Shown: positions 25,185 to 39,500, counted from the stretch's first letter. The stretch: 64,000 bases of DNA from Polytrichum commune (GCA_950295325.1 OX485808.1:10728501-10792500); one strand, 5' to 3'. Notes: generated by a model from the sequence alone, not told the origin. Numbers and translations: made by a program.

Positions 25185-25421
25185 AGAGAGGGAATTATCG
25201 TATACAAACAAACCTCTCATTCATTCAACATAATTCTTTTTTAAATAATACACAATCCAAAGATTGCTTTTTGAAGTTGATTTGTCATCATAATTAGTTT
25301 TGAAGGCTCCGAATTAGTATATTGGAAGTCATTTGAGATGAATCATCAACAAACCTATAGGGGGTCAAGTTTTAAATGTTGGGCAGATGAGAGGCATGCT
25401 CATAAATGATAGTTCCCTCTT
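25185..25421. mobile_element. Foldback MITE family A, full copy
   Basis: The left arm 'gagagagggaattatcgt' and 'ctctcattcattcaacat' is mirrored by the right arm '...gttgggcagatgagagg...gatagttccctct'. The interior has 'ggaagtcatttgagatgaa' as in the 20074 copy. Confidence 0.75.
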
Positions 25422-25569
25422 TATGAAGTCGGCTATGTTGTTAAATAATGTTACGAAGTACTTGAGTGAATGGAGTAGTAGAGTATGATATATCTATTGA
25501 AGAATATCACACTTCTCACAACTACCAACACCCAATTAAGCTAGATGAGGTCTTTAAGTGGCTAGTTTT

Positions 25570-25875
25570 CTTGATCGGACCCTTATATTTGACTGGTATG
25601 TGGTTCCGTGCGGATCAAAGAGCAAACATTAGAAAGACACATGTGTTAAAAGAGATTGAATCACATCTCCAAATATTAATCAACTATTCTACACTCGACA
25701 ATGAACATAATTGGGAGGACCTATGTATCTAGTTAAGAAATCACCAAACATGCACTTATGATAACCATAAGTAAATTAGGGGAGGTCCGGTTTTTGCAGA
25801 TGCTCCATCATGGATTTGCTAGTGCAACACGATTTTTGTTGTGTAAATCCAACTGGTGGAAGTTAGAGAACATGG
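25570..25875 (+). repeat. Repeat family B, copy 4
   Basis: It matches copies 1, 3 and 5: 'gatcggacccttatatttga', 'gatcaaagagcaaacat', 'aatgaacataattggga', 'gataaccataagtaaa', 'ggggaggtccggttt', 'gatgctccatcatgg' and 'ttgttgtgtaaat'. Confidence 0.6.
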
Positions 25876-26219
25876 AAAAATGAACCAAATAACCTTCCTG
25901 ACCTACTTGTCTTCGACAGTGTCACCTCCGAAGTCACCACTCCAATTAACAATAATAAAACGTGTGCTTTCAAAGATTGCAGTTGACTGGTTTTGAAGGT
26001 TGAAGTTACTGTGACTCGTCTTCTCGCACTCACAGCTGGTGCAGAATCCACTGAACTTTCTGGGAGGGATCTCAAGTCATGTGATGCTAGCAGCCAGATA
26101 TTTCTTCCAGGAAATTGAAAAAGGTTCGGCCATGAATTTGAAGCTTACTTGTGTTGTGGGAGCAATTAGGTAGCTGTTGGTCTCACTCACTCGCAAGCCC
26201 CTTGGGAGGCTTCGTCGGG

Positions 26220-26639
26220 TTAGGCTCCGAACTTGTTGCCACAGCAAAAATATGTGAACTTGTATAAACAACCGACAAGGTAAGGTAAATTCTTGCCAGG
26301 CTGCCAGTTTCGTGATGATGATGGTGATGAGTTCTCGGAGAGGTTTGGGGGATCCGTTAATCCAGACACTTGATTGCTGGAGAATTTCGGGGCGGTGGCC
26401 CTTAAATGGGGTTCTCCGAGTTGTTGTGGTTTGCTGTTGTTGTTGTTGACGACGACGACCCAGCCGTCGTTGAGGTTTGGCTTGGACTTCGGTCGGAGGA
26501 GCCATTTTGACTCGTCTGTCTTATAGAATTTTCCATCCGAAGTGGAAGTGGCAACATCTTTTTTATATGTGTTTGTGGTGTGCGGATTCACCGTGATTTG
26601 ATTATGGAACTTTCCGATCGTGATAGTTTGCTGAGACAC
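26220..26639 (-). CDS. Possible uncharacterised protein exon, low confidence
   Basis: On the minus strand an ATG at 26639 opens 139 codons rich in Asn, Ser and Pro, with a run of four Asn after WVVVV and a tail SENSSPSSSRNW. It lies head-to-head with the EDR2-like gene, about 950 bases from that gene's start codon. No domain is recognised, and an overlapping frame encodes a Gln run from the same CAA-type repeat. It could be a lineage-specific gene or just the sequence of a shared 5' region. I lean towards it not being real. Confidence 0.2.
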   Translation of the reverse strand: MSQQTITIGKFHNQITVNPHTTNTYKKDVATSTSDGKFYKTDESKWLLRPKSKPNLNDGWVVVVNNNNSKPQQLGEPHLRATAPKFSSNQVSGLTDPPNLSENSSPSSSRNWQPGKNLPYLVGCLYKFTYFCCGNKFGA

Positions 26640-26730
26640 GAGGATTTTTTTTCAGCTTCCGAGTGATGTCGAGGTAGGTGGTGTACTTAATATTTCATCA
26701 GGCTCATCTCCATTTGAGTAGCGTTGAATT

Positions 26731-26762
<32 letters not shown>
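26731..26762. repeat. CT microsatellite upstream of the EDR2-like gene
   Basis: About 15 tandem CT units. CT-rich stretches are common in plant 5' leaders and promoters, and this one is about 830 bases before the start codon of the EDR2-like gene, so it may be part of its promoter or leader. Confidence 0.8.
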
Positions 26763-26765
<3 letters not shown>

Positions 26766-27595
26766 GTCTCCTAGATTCATCATCCGAGTCTCCATGTCTG
26801 CGAAGATGGTGTCTGATGGATCGATGGGCTTGAGTTTCAGACCAAACTTTGGGCTTGAATTTCAGACCAAGGTTTAGTGGCTTCAAAAGTTCATCACAAC
26901 ATCATCATAACCCTCCGGAGGAATTTTGCACTTTCTTGAATCTTCATCACAGCAACTCTCTACAGAAATCCCGCTCTCTGCCCTTCTTCTTTTTTGGTTT
27001 TTTTCTTTTCTTGCGGTAGCTGTTTCTCCCCACTTTCGTAATCAACTCACTTCTTTGAAGTCTGTCTGTCTGTCTATCGAAATTGCACCGTGAGAAATTT
27101 GCAGTCGCATTTTCTGAGAAAACTTCGGGGACAAACTGGTCTGGTGAATTGCATAGAATCACCATCATCATCATGTGCTAATTTTGAGGTGGAAATTGGA
27201 TGTTGTTGGTTCTTGGTGGTGGGAAAATCTCTCAAAAACACATCGTCGCAACGAAGGATTGACGACAAATTTTTTTATGAAACCTCAAATTGTTGGACAC
27301 CAAAATTGCATGATCGTGGCAACCTATTTGAGTTTGAAATTGTCAAAGTCGGAAAAGGTTAGTACCTAAGCACTTTACATCTAATGTTTGTTCTTGTGCA
27401 GGAACTAAGCAAGGATGAAGAAAACAGATTCAGAGTTTGAGATAAAGATCAACATCAACACAGGTTTCTTGGCGCCACATATGTCTCCGATCTGGGTCTT
27501 TTTCTAACAGTAGCAGTAGCCACAAACAGGGCGACGATCATTTTTGGGACTTGGTGGACCGATTTGTTTCTTTTTAAAGGAGGAAACTAGTAGGT

Positions 27596-30500
27596 ATGGA
27601 AGGATGGTTGTTTTTGATAGAATCAAACAGGTTGATGATGAAGTACCCGCGGAAGCGGTACTTCATTCTCACTGGAAACCGCGCCTCCTTCTACAAGGAG
27701 AAACCGGCACAGAATGAGGTGAGCCTTTTTCTGAAAACCTTTCAATCTTCGCCAAACCCACAAAGTTCATGGGTGCATCAAAACAAATCCAAATTTTAAA
27801 GCCGGAAACAGCGGATTACCCCACTTTCAAGACTTCTCCTTATTCCTCTTCTCTTCTCCATACTCAACAACCTTGCTCCGAAACCGTTTCAATCCTCCAG
27901 ACACTGAAATCCTTTGGGTCTCAAGAATTCGATGCGTCCCAAAATTTTGATGGGTTCCAAGAATTTGGTGCGTTTCAAGGATTTGGGTGGGTTTTTGAGA
28001 GTGGGGTTTAATTTTGCTTGATTTCACCGGTTCTTTGCCTGGTCGAGGTCGCACGACTGGGAAACTAAAATGTTGACCTAATGGACTTAGTAATAATTCA
28101 GAAGAAGCCAGCACTGAATCAGTTTACATGGTGGAAGAAGATTGCCGTACAAGAAAATCAAGAAGAAGTGGTTAACCCCTTCAGGGTTTTGGAGAGTCTG
28201 AATAATTTCTCTTTACCATGACCAATTTTGCCGAAATCTATACTCCCTTGAAACATTCCGTGTGTGAACTAGTTCTTATGGTTCTAATGAATTGATGTAT
28301 TTGTTACTATCACAAAGAAGACATGTTTCTTTGGAAAGAGTGACTGCATTGAGAGTAATGCATTGGATACCACAATTTGCGTCTGAATTAGGATAGGTCT
28401 ACATATACTGTCAAATTGTTGACGTTCTTAGAACAGTTGATTAGGACCATTTTTTTGTAAAGCAGGGGGGGTTACCTCACCATCCACACCACCACCCTAA
28501 GTATTTTTATTCCACTTGTAGAATTTCTTGGAATTTATTTGTGTTCTCAATGGGCTTGTAAGTAATATTGGGGAAGCACATCCTCCTTGTTTGCAAAGTT
28601 CATCCATTGTTGGCGAGATTGTAGAAATAGTCTACACTGTCAAATGTCGATGATGTTCTTAGAACATTATTACTTACAAGCACTTTTCAGACTACAAACA
28701 AATTCTCAGAAATTTTAGAAGTGGGATAAAATACTTAGGGTGGTCTGGATGGTAAGTTAATCTCTGCCTTAGAAAAATTGCTTCTATTTTGGTGACAAGC
28801 TTGGATGCCCTAATCTTGTAGGTTGTAGATGTCACAACCATATGATGCTGATGATTCAATGCTAAATCTCTTCTATATGTGCCTTTGATTTTCTTAAATC
28901 TCTTAGAACTTGTTTGTAATCTGAAAAGTAATTGTAAGTACCATTGTGACAAGCTTTGCTGCCATAATCTCGTGGTTTGCAGCTGTCACAAATATTGGAC
29001 GCTGTTGATTCACTGTTAATTTCTTCTAAGATTGGCCAAGTTGGTGCTATTCGGTAATTAAAATGGCTTTAAACTTTGGCTTACTTAATGTGTTATTGCA
29101 TTCACTTGTTGTTGAATGTTTAAGGATAGAAATTAGGTTTTTCTTTTAAGGTTGGTGTTACTTTAGGCACACATACCATATATGTGCCTCTCATCATTCT
29201 TCTTCACAGGCGCCTTTGAAGAGTGGTACAATTGATCCATATACACGAGTGAACGATCGAGGGCGTGAAAACATTCATGGTAAAGTTCTTTTTGTCTTCA
29301 CTCTATACGACTCCGACAACCATGAAGATAAACTCAAGTTTGGTGCTCAAAGTCCAGAAGAAGCAGCCAAATGGATGCAAGCTTTCAGGGAAGCAGCTGA
29401 GCAGGTCCAATTCTAATCTTTTGTTTCTATACTTCAGAGTTGTAAGATATAATAATAGGTTGAAATTAGGAGCTGAATGAATGCATCAGTGTTTACTGAA
29501 TTGTTAGTTAATTGTTGAGTTTGCATACATGTAGGCTTGCTAATTTTTATCTATTGTTTTTCTATACTTCAGAGTTGCAAGATCTAATAATCGGTTGAAT
29601 TAGGAGTTGAATGAATGCATCTCTGCTGAGTGAATTGTTAGCTAATTGTTGATGAGTTTGCGTACACATAAGGTTGCAAATTTTAATCTTTTGTTTCTAT
29701 ACTTCAGAGTTGCAAGATCTAATGGATGGGTTGAAATTAGGAGTTGAATGAATGCATCAATCAATGTTGAGGGAATTGCTAGCTAAGTGTTAGTGAGTTT
29801 GCACTGAAAAGATACGGGTGCGTATATATATGTATCCATAGATGCTGACTCAACATTAAACCTATGCTGGTCACTTGATTGCATTTTGCAATGAAATGCA
29901 GGCTTATTTGCCAGGGAAGGATAGGCCTTTTGTTCCTGCATTGGGAAAGCGGCGCTATCCCTTCAGGTAATTCAATTGCAAACCAAGTGTCTTTTACATT
30001 GACTCTCACTTCAAATAAAACCTCTTTCTTACTATTTGTGTTGTTTGACGGAGCCTCTGGATCAAAAGACTTTGTCCTCTCTAATGCTCTTGAATAGCTT
30101 ACAATGTTTTAAACTTTTGCTCTCCTCGTTGGCATAACACAGCATGCACTGTTTATTTGCACTTAGAATAGGTGTGTGTTATGTGGAATTCGTTAAAGTG
30201 GTTAGTAATACAGCATTTGAGAGGGTGACATGTTCTAGGGCGGTTCTGAGTTTGGGGAGGCCAGTGGTTTTAACTTCTGAATCTCAAGTTTAATTATCCT
30301 CTTGCATTTTATGAATACATAAAACAAGTCTTTTAGTACCGAGTTCTGAACCGTTTGGCAACAAGGACAAGTGCAGAATTACATCTATGTGTCACAAGAA
30401 ATTTCATATAATTCTTTTCAGGCGGTTGTGTTTTGGAGACTTTGCCACCATTTGGTTGTTGCCACATGTGTCATTAGTCTTCTACTTCATTCTAGTTTTG

Positions 30501-33500
30501 GAGTGCTTCCTTTTGATGGCTTTGAATTGAGTATATGTGTAACCTAAAAACCCATTGGGTTAACTATCTCTAGTGATTCATTATTTTGTGTTGTGTGTTT
30601 TTTGTGCTTTACTGGGTACCTTTATCTGTAAGAAAGTGTTGTCTGAGAACCTCGCTGATGCTTACAAGGATATATATATTTGGATGTTGTGGCAGAGTGC
30701 TCTCTGGAAGACGTAATGGGGGGCTTGTCAAAGATATGTCTGGTGGAAATGATCATATTTTGAGAGAGAATTCAACTACTCTTGCAGGTTCATTACACCT
30801 CACATCGATTAAACTTGGTTCTCAAGAAAAGACAATGAGCTCGGATTGTTTTGAAGTTATAACATGCTGGTAGATGGGTTCCAAAATATGTGCCACTTTC
30901 TGGTTATTTAGAGAAACATTTATGTATGAATGATATTGTAGGTGGGTATATACATGAACTCAACTCTAAGGCTAACACACAGTGTTCCTGTCCCAGATTT
31001 ACCAGACTGGACTGGATCATTACTACCAAAAGACGCGTCCCCAGATGTTATAGCTGATACAACATGGCAGATTTTTGGCTGCAAAAATGGTGGGTTTTTC
31101 AATAATGTCTAGAAGTTCAGCCTAACTGTACTCACTTTATCTACATGGAGAAGAACCGTCTCATCCCTCCATTTTGTGGCTTGGTGTCCAGGTTTGCGAT
31201 TGTTTAGGGAAACAACTGACCATCATGGATGGAAGAGCATGGTATGACCACTCAAAAACCATGATCCTTATAGGCTATTAGATATTTAGTAGCAGTACAT
31301 TTTTGGCAGTAGATATTTGCTCATTGATCTCTTTTCATCTTCACATAGATTCTCATTTCCATTTTCCTGTACTGAAAATCTTTCCACTGAATTTTTTCCC
31401 AATTATGATAAAAACTGGTATGAATAAAGAACTAGAGTAGTTTATGAAATTAATACAGCTGAAATTAATGTGTGAAATGAAGGTCATTTTACAGCTGTAA
31501 AGAAGCTCAATTAGATTATTAAGTGGTAGCACTAGATAGTAGAGGGTAAAATTGTTTAAATCTGATCATTTATATATTTTAAAATCTTGTTTTCAGATAC
31601 GTGGGGAGGATCCACCTGCACTTATGGCAGTAGGAGTGGTACATGCGACTTGTGAATCTGTTTTCAATACAGTCATGGCCTTGGACCCCAAAAGATCAGA
31701 GTAAGTCACTATATCACTCTTGCTATTCATTTTGTGGGGTTCGCTGTTACCAAACCTTATTTATTTTCTACTGGGAATTTAAGTGGACATTTTCTTATGC
31801 CTGTGATTGATTCTCACAAACTCACCATTTTTCCTCTTCAGGTGGGACTTTTGTTATTTAAAAGGAAGGGTTATAGAGCACATCGATGGCCACTCGGATA
31901 TCGTTCACAAACAGTTTCATAAATATTGGCTCCCTCGGTATGCATGTTATCCATTCATAGCTTGAAATCTCCATGGTCTCTTAAAAAATCATTTTAATCA
32001 TTCAGCCAGCCATTTCAATCCTTCGAAAATATTCTATCTTGTATAACTGTAACACAGTTGATTTACAAAGATTTGGTCATCTGAGAAATTGAAAAGAGGA
32101 AGATAAGGGTTCAGATGATATTGAGACTTATCGTAGTTTAGTTGTCAAGAGCAGAAGACAATATTATTGTAATTGGCATTTGTTCCTGATTTTTATTTTA
32201 TCAGTACTGTAGTCGTATTGTCAGAATGTTTGTGAACAGATTGTTCTAAATGAAGTTAGTGCAGGCGTATGACACCCAGGGATCTACTTGTTCATCGGTA
32301 CTGGCGTCGTGAAGATGACGGCTCTTATGGTAGGTTACTTCTCAACATATTTTGAACATTTGAAAATGCTAGTATATCAACCAAAAAAAGCAACAACAAA
32401 ATCTGTACTCTGAGGTGTGCACACACCACTTTGACCAATTTCTGGTTGAGCCAATTTGACATTTTTGAACTTTACTGTATAAGGTTGTGTCAAATTAATT
32501 AATTTTATTTTACTGTGGTTTATTTTGCAGTGATACTTTACACATCAGTAAAGCACGACAAATGCCCACCCCGCCGAAAATTTGTGCGTGCCAGGCTCAA
32601 AAGTAAGCTCTGTACTTACATACTGTTTAGCTTTCAATTCTTGTATTCTATTACAAGCTAATGAGATTGAAAGATCGTCCCACCACTTTGGCTCCTCAGA
32701 AATTTTCGTTTTTTTCAACAATTCTGTCAGTAAACATAATGAAACGTCCATCCCCCCCTCCCTAACATTGTGTTTTTATTATCGAATGTAGGTGGAGGAT
32801 ATGTAATCTCACCACTACCAGCTCAGGGTGGTCATCCGCACCGGTGTATGGTGAATCACATGTTGACTGTGGACTGGAAACACTGGAAAACATGTTGGAG
32901 CCCTGTGAGAGACAAAGACATTACTCTCAAAGTTCTGGAAAGGGTTGCAGGTAAAAGTCTACTGTCTATTGATTTTTAAAGCACCCCCATTACTTTGAAC
33001 CTTTAACTCAACGGACTATTTGTCCGGAGTTAGTTGATCTCATATGGTTTTTCATAGGGTGTTTTGCACACAAACATCATTAAGCTCTTTCCACTTGTGG
33101 TGCATGGTTGGAGGTAGTGTTTGAATTGAATGACGAGCAACCTATTTCGGTTTGTTGAGGATCTTACTCACTATTCTTGGCATGCAAAATGAGTTTGTCC
33201 CTCAATGTTCTTTGCTCAGACCTCCACCCTACCTCCAAGAATGCACCAAAAATGATGTTCAATCAGAGGATAACGCTATTGAAGCATCCTCATTGTACAT
33301 ACTCAGTATTATTGTGACTTAATGTCATCCAAAGTTTCTTAGTGTGAACCACACATTTTAGCACATCTCATTGAGAATGTGTCACATGGTCCAAGAAATT
33401 GTTTACAAAGTTTCTTAATGATGTGCATAATCGCATCCCGATGGAAATTACGGTAGGTACCTGGCTGGCTCGGTCAGGTTCACCCAATTGCTATCATCTG

Positions 33501-36500
33501 ATACATATGACTTATTGGAGCATGAAGAGTCACTCTTGGTGATCAGGCCTCCTCCTCACCCTAGAGAGTTTAGTATCATACAGATGACACAATATGATTG
33601 TATGCTTGTGAACATGGAGTTAAAAGAATCTATGGTGGAGCACGCTACAACCATTGCCCCACCCAAAATCAATACCCTTAAAATGATGCGTAACAATAAG
33701 TACATACAAGAGTTATCCTACAATTCAACTGGGGGTTTGGGCGGGAGTTGGTTGTTTTGCATACAATACTTTTTGTAAGTTTTTGGTGCATGCTTGGGGT
33801 CAGCGTGGAGGTTTAAACAAAGTGCTTTCTGTATTGGTTCATTGAGGGCCGAACTCATTTTGGCATGCCAAGAGGTGCTAGATTTTGAGAATGTCCGCCA
33901 CCTTAATGCCAAGCTCCCATGATGGTTTGGGGTTATCTATCAATAAACCTTGAGCCCTTATAGCTTCTGCATACAAATTTCAAGGCATACACTGGCACAT
34001 TGAAATCTATTGATTGCTAACAAGTGGTCTGAATATTGTGTTGTCGTTGGGTGCAGCATTAAGGGAATTTTACAAGGTGAAGTCAGCTGACTACAATCCC
34101 ATCCCTGTTGGTGTGAATGTGAGGAGTGTAAGAGGATGTGGAGGCACATCATCTTCTCAAGTAGAAAAGGAGAGTGTTGTATCAGTACCAGTGCAAATGA
34201 ATGGGGAGTCAGCAGCATTGCAGGAAAATCAGGGTGCGAGGAGATGCATGTTCCTTCAACTTGCGGAGGATGAATTTTTTGATGTCCCAGAGGATTTGTC
34301 ATGGGACATGGAACCAGGAGAGGATTCTGACACACAGATGCAACAGACTGAGTCAGAGGAAACCGCCTCTGATTCAGATAAGGTAAAGAAAATGGAAGAT
34401 CAAAGATTTGCAATGCAAATGAAGGATTTTGGTTTTCTTTTGAAGTAATCAAGAATGGATTAACCAGGAATGACTCAGAAAAACACAGAAAGGGGCTTCG
34501 AAGCTAAATTGATGTTAGAGTTATCTTAACATGACTTTTAGTCTGGGGTTTGTTGCTTTGCATACAAGACTTTCCATGTTTGGTAAGTTTGCGGTGCAGG
34601 CTGAGGTAGTGGTGTGGAGGTTTGAACGAAGAACATTCCATATCGGTACACATGGGGTCAAACTCATTTTTGGCTTGCCAAGAGGTGCTAAATTTCTGAA
34701 TTTGGCCCTACATAAACCGAAATAGGTTGCTTTTCGTTCAAATTCAAACACTATCTACCTCCGAGACATCACAAGTGGGAAAAATAAATTACTGATATTG
34801 TATGCAAATCAATCATTGGAAAATCATATGGGACCAACTCCTGATAAGTCTTTTCTCTTGAACTGTATTCTCTGTCAGCAACTCCTCTCTCATTTCTCTA
34901 TTTTCTTATTTTGCAGGATATTGGTCTTATCAAACTTTCAACTGCAACCATTATGAAGCGCTTCCAAGAAATGACAGCTGGCATGGGCTCGTTCCTTACC
35001 AACCTTGTGTGCCTTTTTTCAAGCTGACAAATTTCAAGTCATTAAGTCATGTCAATTGCAGAAGAAGGTGTCACTTGATTCTTATTTCAGCAAGAAACAC
35101 AGCACTTTGCAAATGCAGTAAAACACAAGACCACTCAATGTTGTAGATTTGTACATATATCAGTTGTACTAAAGTTTGTGCAATGTTGATAATCTGCAGC
35201 TCAAAAACGGTCACTTCAGCCCACCGCCCAAGATGATATTGACTTGTTAAGCCGAGTAGGAACTTTACCCAAAATGTGCAACAGCAACGCCACCAGCTGC
35301 TGCCTTCCAGCTGATGCAAGCACTTTTCTGATTCGTGGCAAGCAGTACTTGCGAGATCGCAAAAAGGTAATTTTAATTGCGAATGATAGAAATTGCCTTC
35401 ACGTTCATAAATTTTCCAGCAAGGAGTACAGTTTCACTGTAGATTGTCAGTGTATGGATTAAGGTAGATGCCTTGTAAGTGGTTACTTCTTTTTTCCGAC
35501 TCGCCCATGTCTCCTAGGATACAAAACACACAATTGGTATGGATTCGCTAATCTCATACCAATTGTGTGTTTTGTATCCTAGGATAATTGGTTAGCGAAT
35601 CCATATCAAGGCCAAAGCCACATTCCTCAAAAAATTGGAGCTCATATGATTATCATATTCATGATTAAAGTAAAGATTCTCTTCCTCATTAATAGGTCCC
35701 CCCCAATAATTTTGACTATTGAGCTTAGGATGGTTTTCATATTTTGAGCACGTAGTCCAATCTTATTTGAACACATTTATTTTTGGTATTTGTTCTTGGA
35801 GCCACACCTAACGACATACCACTCAACAATATGTGTCCAATCAAGATAAGCTATCAAATTAGGCTCCTCTACCTTAGGTAATTGATGTGGAGGGCCCTGC
35901 CACGGGTTGCAATCAGCGCCCCATCCACAAAGTTGCAGTAGCAGTGAGATAGGTATTGGGTGCATACTACAACCAATGGTAGGACTACATGTGTTCATTA
36001 GTGGACGTATTGATCATACTATGGCAGAATTATCAATTACAAATGATAATGCGCCTCCTTGAATCCAATATATATATATATAGAGAGATAGATAGATAGA
36101 TAGCCAGCCTTGAATGCATCTAGATGTTTGGAATCCAAGTGGTCGCAATGCAGAGTAGTTTTAATATTTGTGGTGGAAGTCATTTTCTATTTCTTCCTCG
36201 ACTACTTGGTATGTCAACAAGTGGTTATGGTGCTGTTCTTCAGTGGGCAAGTAATGGGATAGAACGTAATGGAAGTGGTCTTTTCTGGCTGAAGTTCAAT
36301 CTGACCTTTCGGACGATTATGGACATGGTGCAAAGGTGGTGGCTCAAGAGCCTGTAATGCAATTTGTGGCGGCTGATTGGTTGAAATCTAACAAGCGAGA
36401 GGATTGCCTCGCATCCCGACCTTCTAATCCAGTCCAACTCTTCTTGGCAAGCCAGGTAAATATTCTCATCCTCAAAAAACTCAGGAAAGTGTTCTTCTCT

Positions 36501-39500
36501 TTTCTTTTGTTGTGACAAGTTTGATGGGAACATAGCTATCAGTCCTTTTATGTTCTTTTGTTACACCAGTTATGACCAATCAGACCATCCACACTGTAGT
36601 TTTTTATAGTCCAGAGTTCTATCTTAGGCATGAACCACCACTCCATAAGCTCTTGGAGAGGTTGAGTTGAAACCCAATAAGGAGAGGGTGCTTAAACCAA
36701 CACTTTGAGCTATTGCACGTACACATGGCTATGTGGCCATTATATAAAATATGCATTCATGTTAGCCTCTGGGCTCATAATACGTATGAAGAATTTAAAA
36801 GTATTTTTACCTGCATTATAATATTTGTGGATTTCTCAAAGTCAAAACCAATAGCTTCTTTTATCCACTATCTAGGCCCCACTAGTAATGGGATTTCCTT
36901 TGTCAAGGACCTAGTCCTTAATCTCCTAATTCCCTAGATGGTTTAGGGTCCTAAGCTTCATCCGAATCCACCTTAACGATGCCTTAAAGCCTACAGCGCA
37001 GACTGCAGACCCGACCCTTAAAGCCAAGCCGCCCGACCTACCAAGTCAAGCCATTTGAACCACGTAGCGAAGTCTACCAACCTACTACTCTGATGCTACC
37101 AATCCGGCTAGGTTCGAAAGCCGACCCCCTTGGCACAATGGGCCTACCTCCTTTGGCATCAACCTTGAGCTTGGATACCAACCTACATTTTCATCATTGA
37201 TTACCATTGAGTTACTACCAAATACAGTTAATTTACTTCATATGGTAATCGCAACTATTCATTTAGGGTTGCATCAAGGTAGATGGGTTTTAAATGGTTA
37301 CTTTTAATGCATGCCAAATGGTGAGAGTGTAGTTCAACAAAAGTCTACAAATTGATGTAACGTACCTTAAATGTTTCGCAATGAAGGTTCAACTTGGGTT
37401 TAGGATGACATGTTTTTCAATTAAGTGCACAGACAAGGTTGGAAACATACCTTGGTCATCATAGTAAGGCATTCCATTGGCCACATGTTTAAACTGAGGT
37501 CAAATTAGGGTCACTCCTTCGTTGTCTAGAGTGCATGCCATCTCCCATGTAAACTTTTGGTGCCTTGGACCTAATTTGAGAACAAATCGCCCGAAAACAA
37601 ATCATTGCAGCTCCGCTATAGCTCCCCCCATGCCCCTCCTCAAGAGTGGGAGTTAACTTACTTCTAGATAGCCCTATTTAATCCCGTTCACATGGACATG
37701 TGGTTAGGTTAGCCCCAAAGTACGTGGGAACTTTTACATGTTACATGATACAGATTCTGCATGAGGCTAGCCATAAAAGAGTGTTTTTCTTTGCAATATC
37801 GATGTGAGGCTTAAATTCTGATGAGTCTTCGCCTGTTGGAATGTTTCTGATGCAGAAGAAAAAAGTTGGCAAAGCTGATGATGCGTTCTTTTTCATAATT
37901 AATATTCAGGTGAGTAGTTACAACCTGGTCAGCGCCCTGAGGAGCAAATTTCCAACATTGTAACCTCTATCATCATTTTTCCTCAAGTTTGAGTTATTTG
38001 ACCTTTGCTTGTTGTGATACATTTGGATATGATAAGAATGCGGGAGATAAGCGTGACGCATTTTGACACTCTATGTTCATCTTCAGGTCCCAGGAACAAC
38101 AACATACTCCCTAGTTCTGTACTATATGATTACCCAGCCTGTTTCGGACTTCCCCCTCCTTGAAAACTTTGTGCGTGGAGATGACCACTACCGAAATGCA
38201 TCATTCAAACTTATTCCCCATATTGCCAAGGTAGTCTTCCCTTGTGGAAATATTCAATGTCAATCTTCACTGTCAGCACATGTAATGGAATAGAAGTTTC
38301 TTTGAATTTTTTGGTTTTGTTATATGCTTACCTCATGCATGTATGTAACAGGGGTCATGGATTGTGAAACAAAGTGTTGGCAAGACAGCCTGCCTGATTG
38401 GAGAAGCTTTGGAGATAACCTACCACACTGACAAAAACTATATTGAGGTATAATGCTTCCACTTTTTGGAGCTCACATGAATACCTTATTCATTATCAAA
38501 GTGAATATTCCCATGTTCATGAAATGGTCAATATAGATCTCCCAATTATGTTGACTATTGAGCCTAGAATGGTTATCATATTCTGAACACGTAGTTCAAT
38601 CTCTTTCAAACACATGATGTTTTTTTCGTGTCAGTTATTGGAGCCACGCCAAACCACATACCACTCAAATATAGGTGTCCACATTTCGGGGGTGTTGGGT
38701 TAACACCCGTCTACCTTGGTTCCTTCAAATACTTGATTTCATGTTTAGCCATCCTTCCATGTAGTGCTAATTGGTATGTGTGTTTGTATGTTGCGTGCAG
38801 CTGGATGTGGACATTGGTTCATCATCTGTAGCCAAAGGTGTAGTGAATTTAGTTCTTGGTTACTTGAGCAAACTCGTCATTGAACTGGCTTTTCTCATTC
38901 AGGTTTTTGCTTCTCAACCTCATCTACTTGTATACGAGTTTTGCTCCTCTTACATTACTTAAGGTAGACATGTGTTGTTTGGATGCTTTCTCTCTGCACC
39001 CACTTCTCATAGGATATGAAACACACAATTAGTGCAAGACAAATAGTAAATCCAAATTGCAAGCATTGCCATTTGCCTCATGAATATCTTGTGCTCATTA
39101 AGTGGTCAGACACCGCCTCCCCCCCAAAATCATGTTGACTATTATGTTAGCATATTTGAGCACTTGGTCCAAAACCTCTTAAAAACATATATTTTCATTG
39201 TCCTTTCTTAGATCACACCTTACTAAATACCACTCAAATATAGATGTCTAGATTATAGTTGTGTTGGAGTTATACATGTCTTACCTTCCTTAGAATTCAT
39301 GAATAATATGAACACTCAGGAATTTTCTCTTTCTAACAATTTGCATTACACTTTATAAATGTCCTCCAAGTATCATTTGGTGTGCACCTAGGGAACAAGA
39401 GTGAAGTAAATAGATTCCAGTTGTTTGGAAACAAAGACATGACCTGGGTCCTTTGTAAGTAAGACATTTTCTGTTTCTGGGTACAGGCCAACACTGAAGA

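Noticed and set aside
26077-26505. A 142-codon minus-strand frame with a Gln run
   Set aside because: It overlaps the low-confidence frame at 26220-26639 in another phase; the Gln run comes from a CAA-type repeat and there is no domain.
34014-34452. Overlapping long frames on both strands in the EDR2-like gene
   Set aside because: The plus-strand one is exon 12 of the EDR2-like gene read with some intron; the minus-strand one is its shadow.
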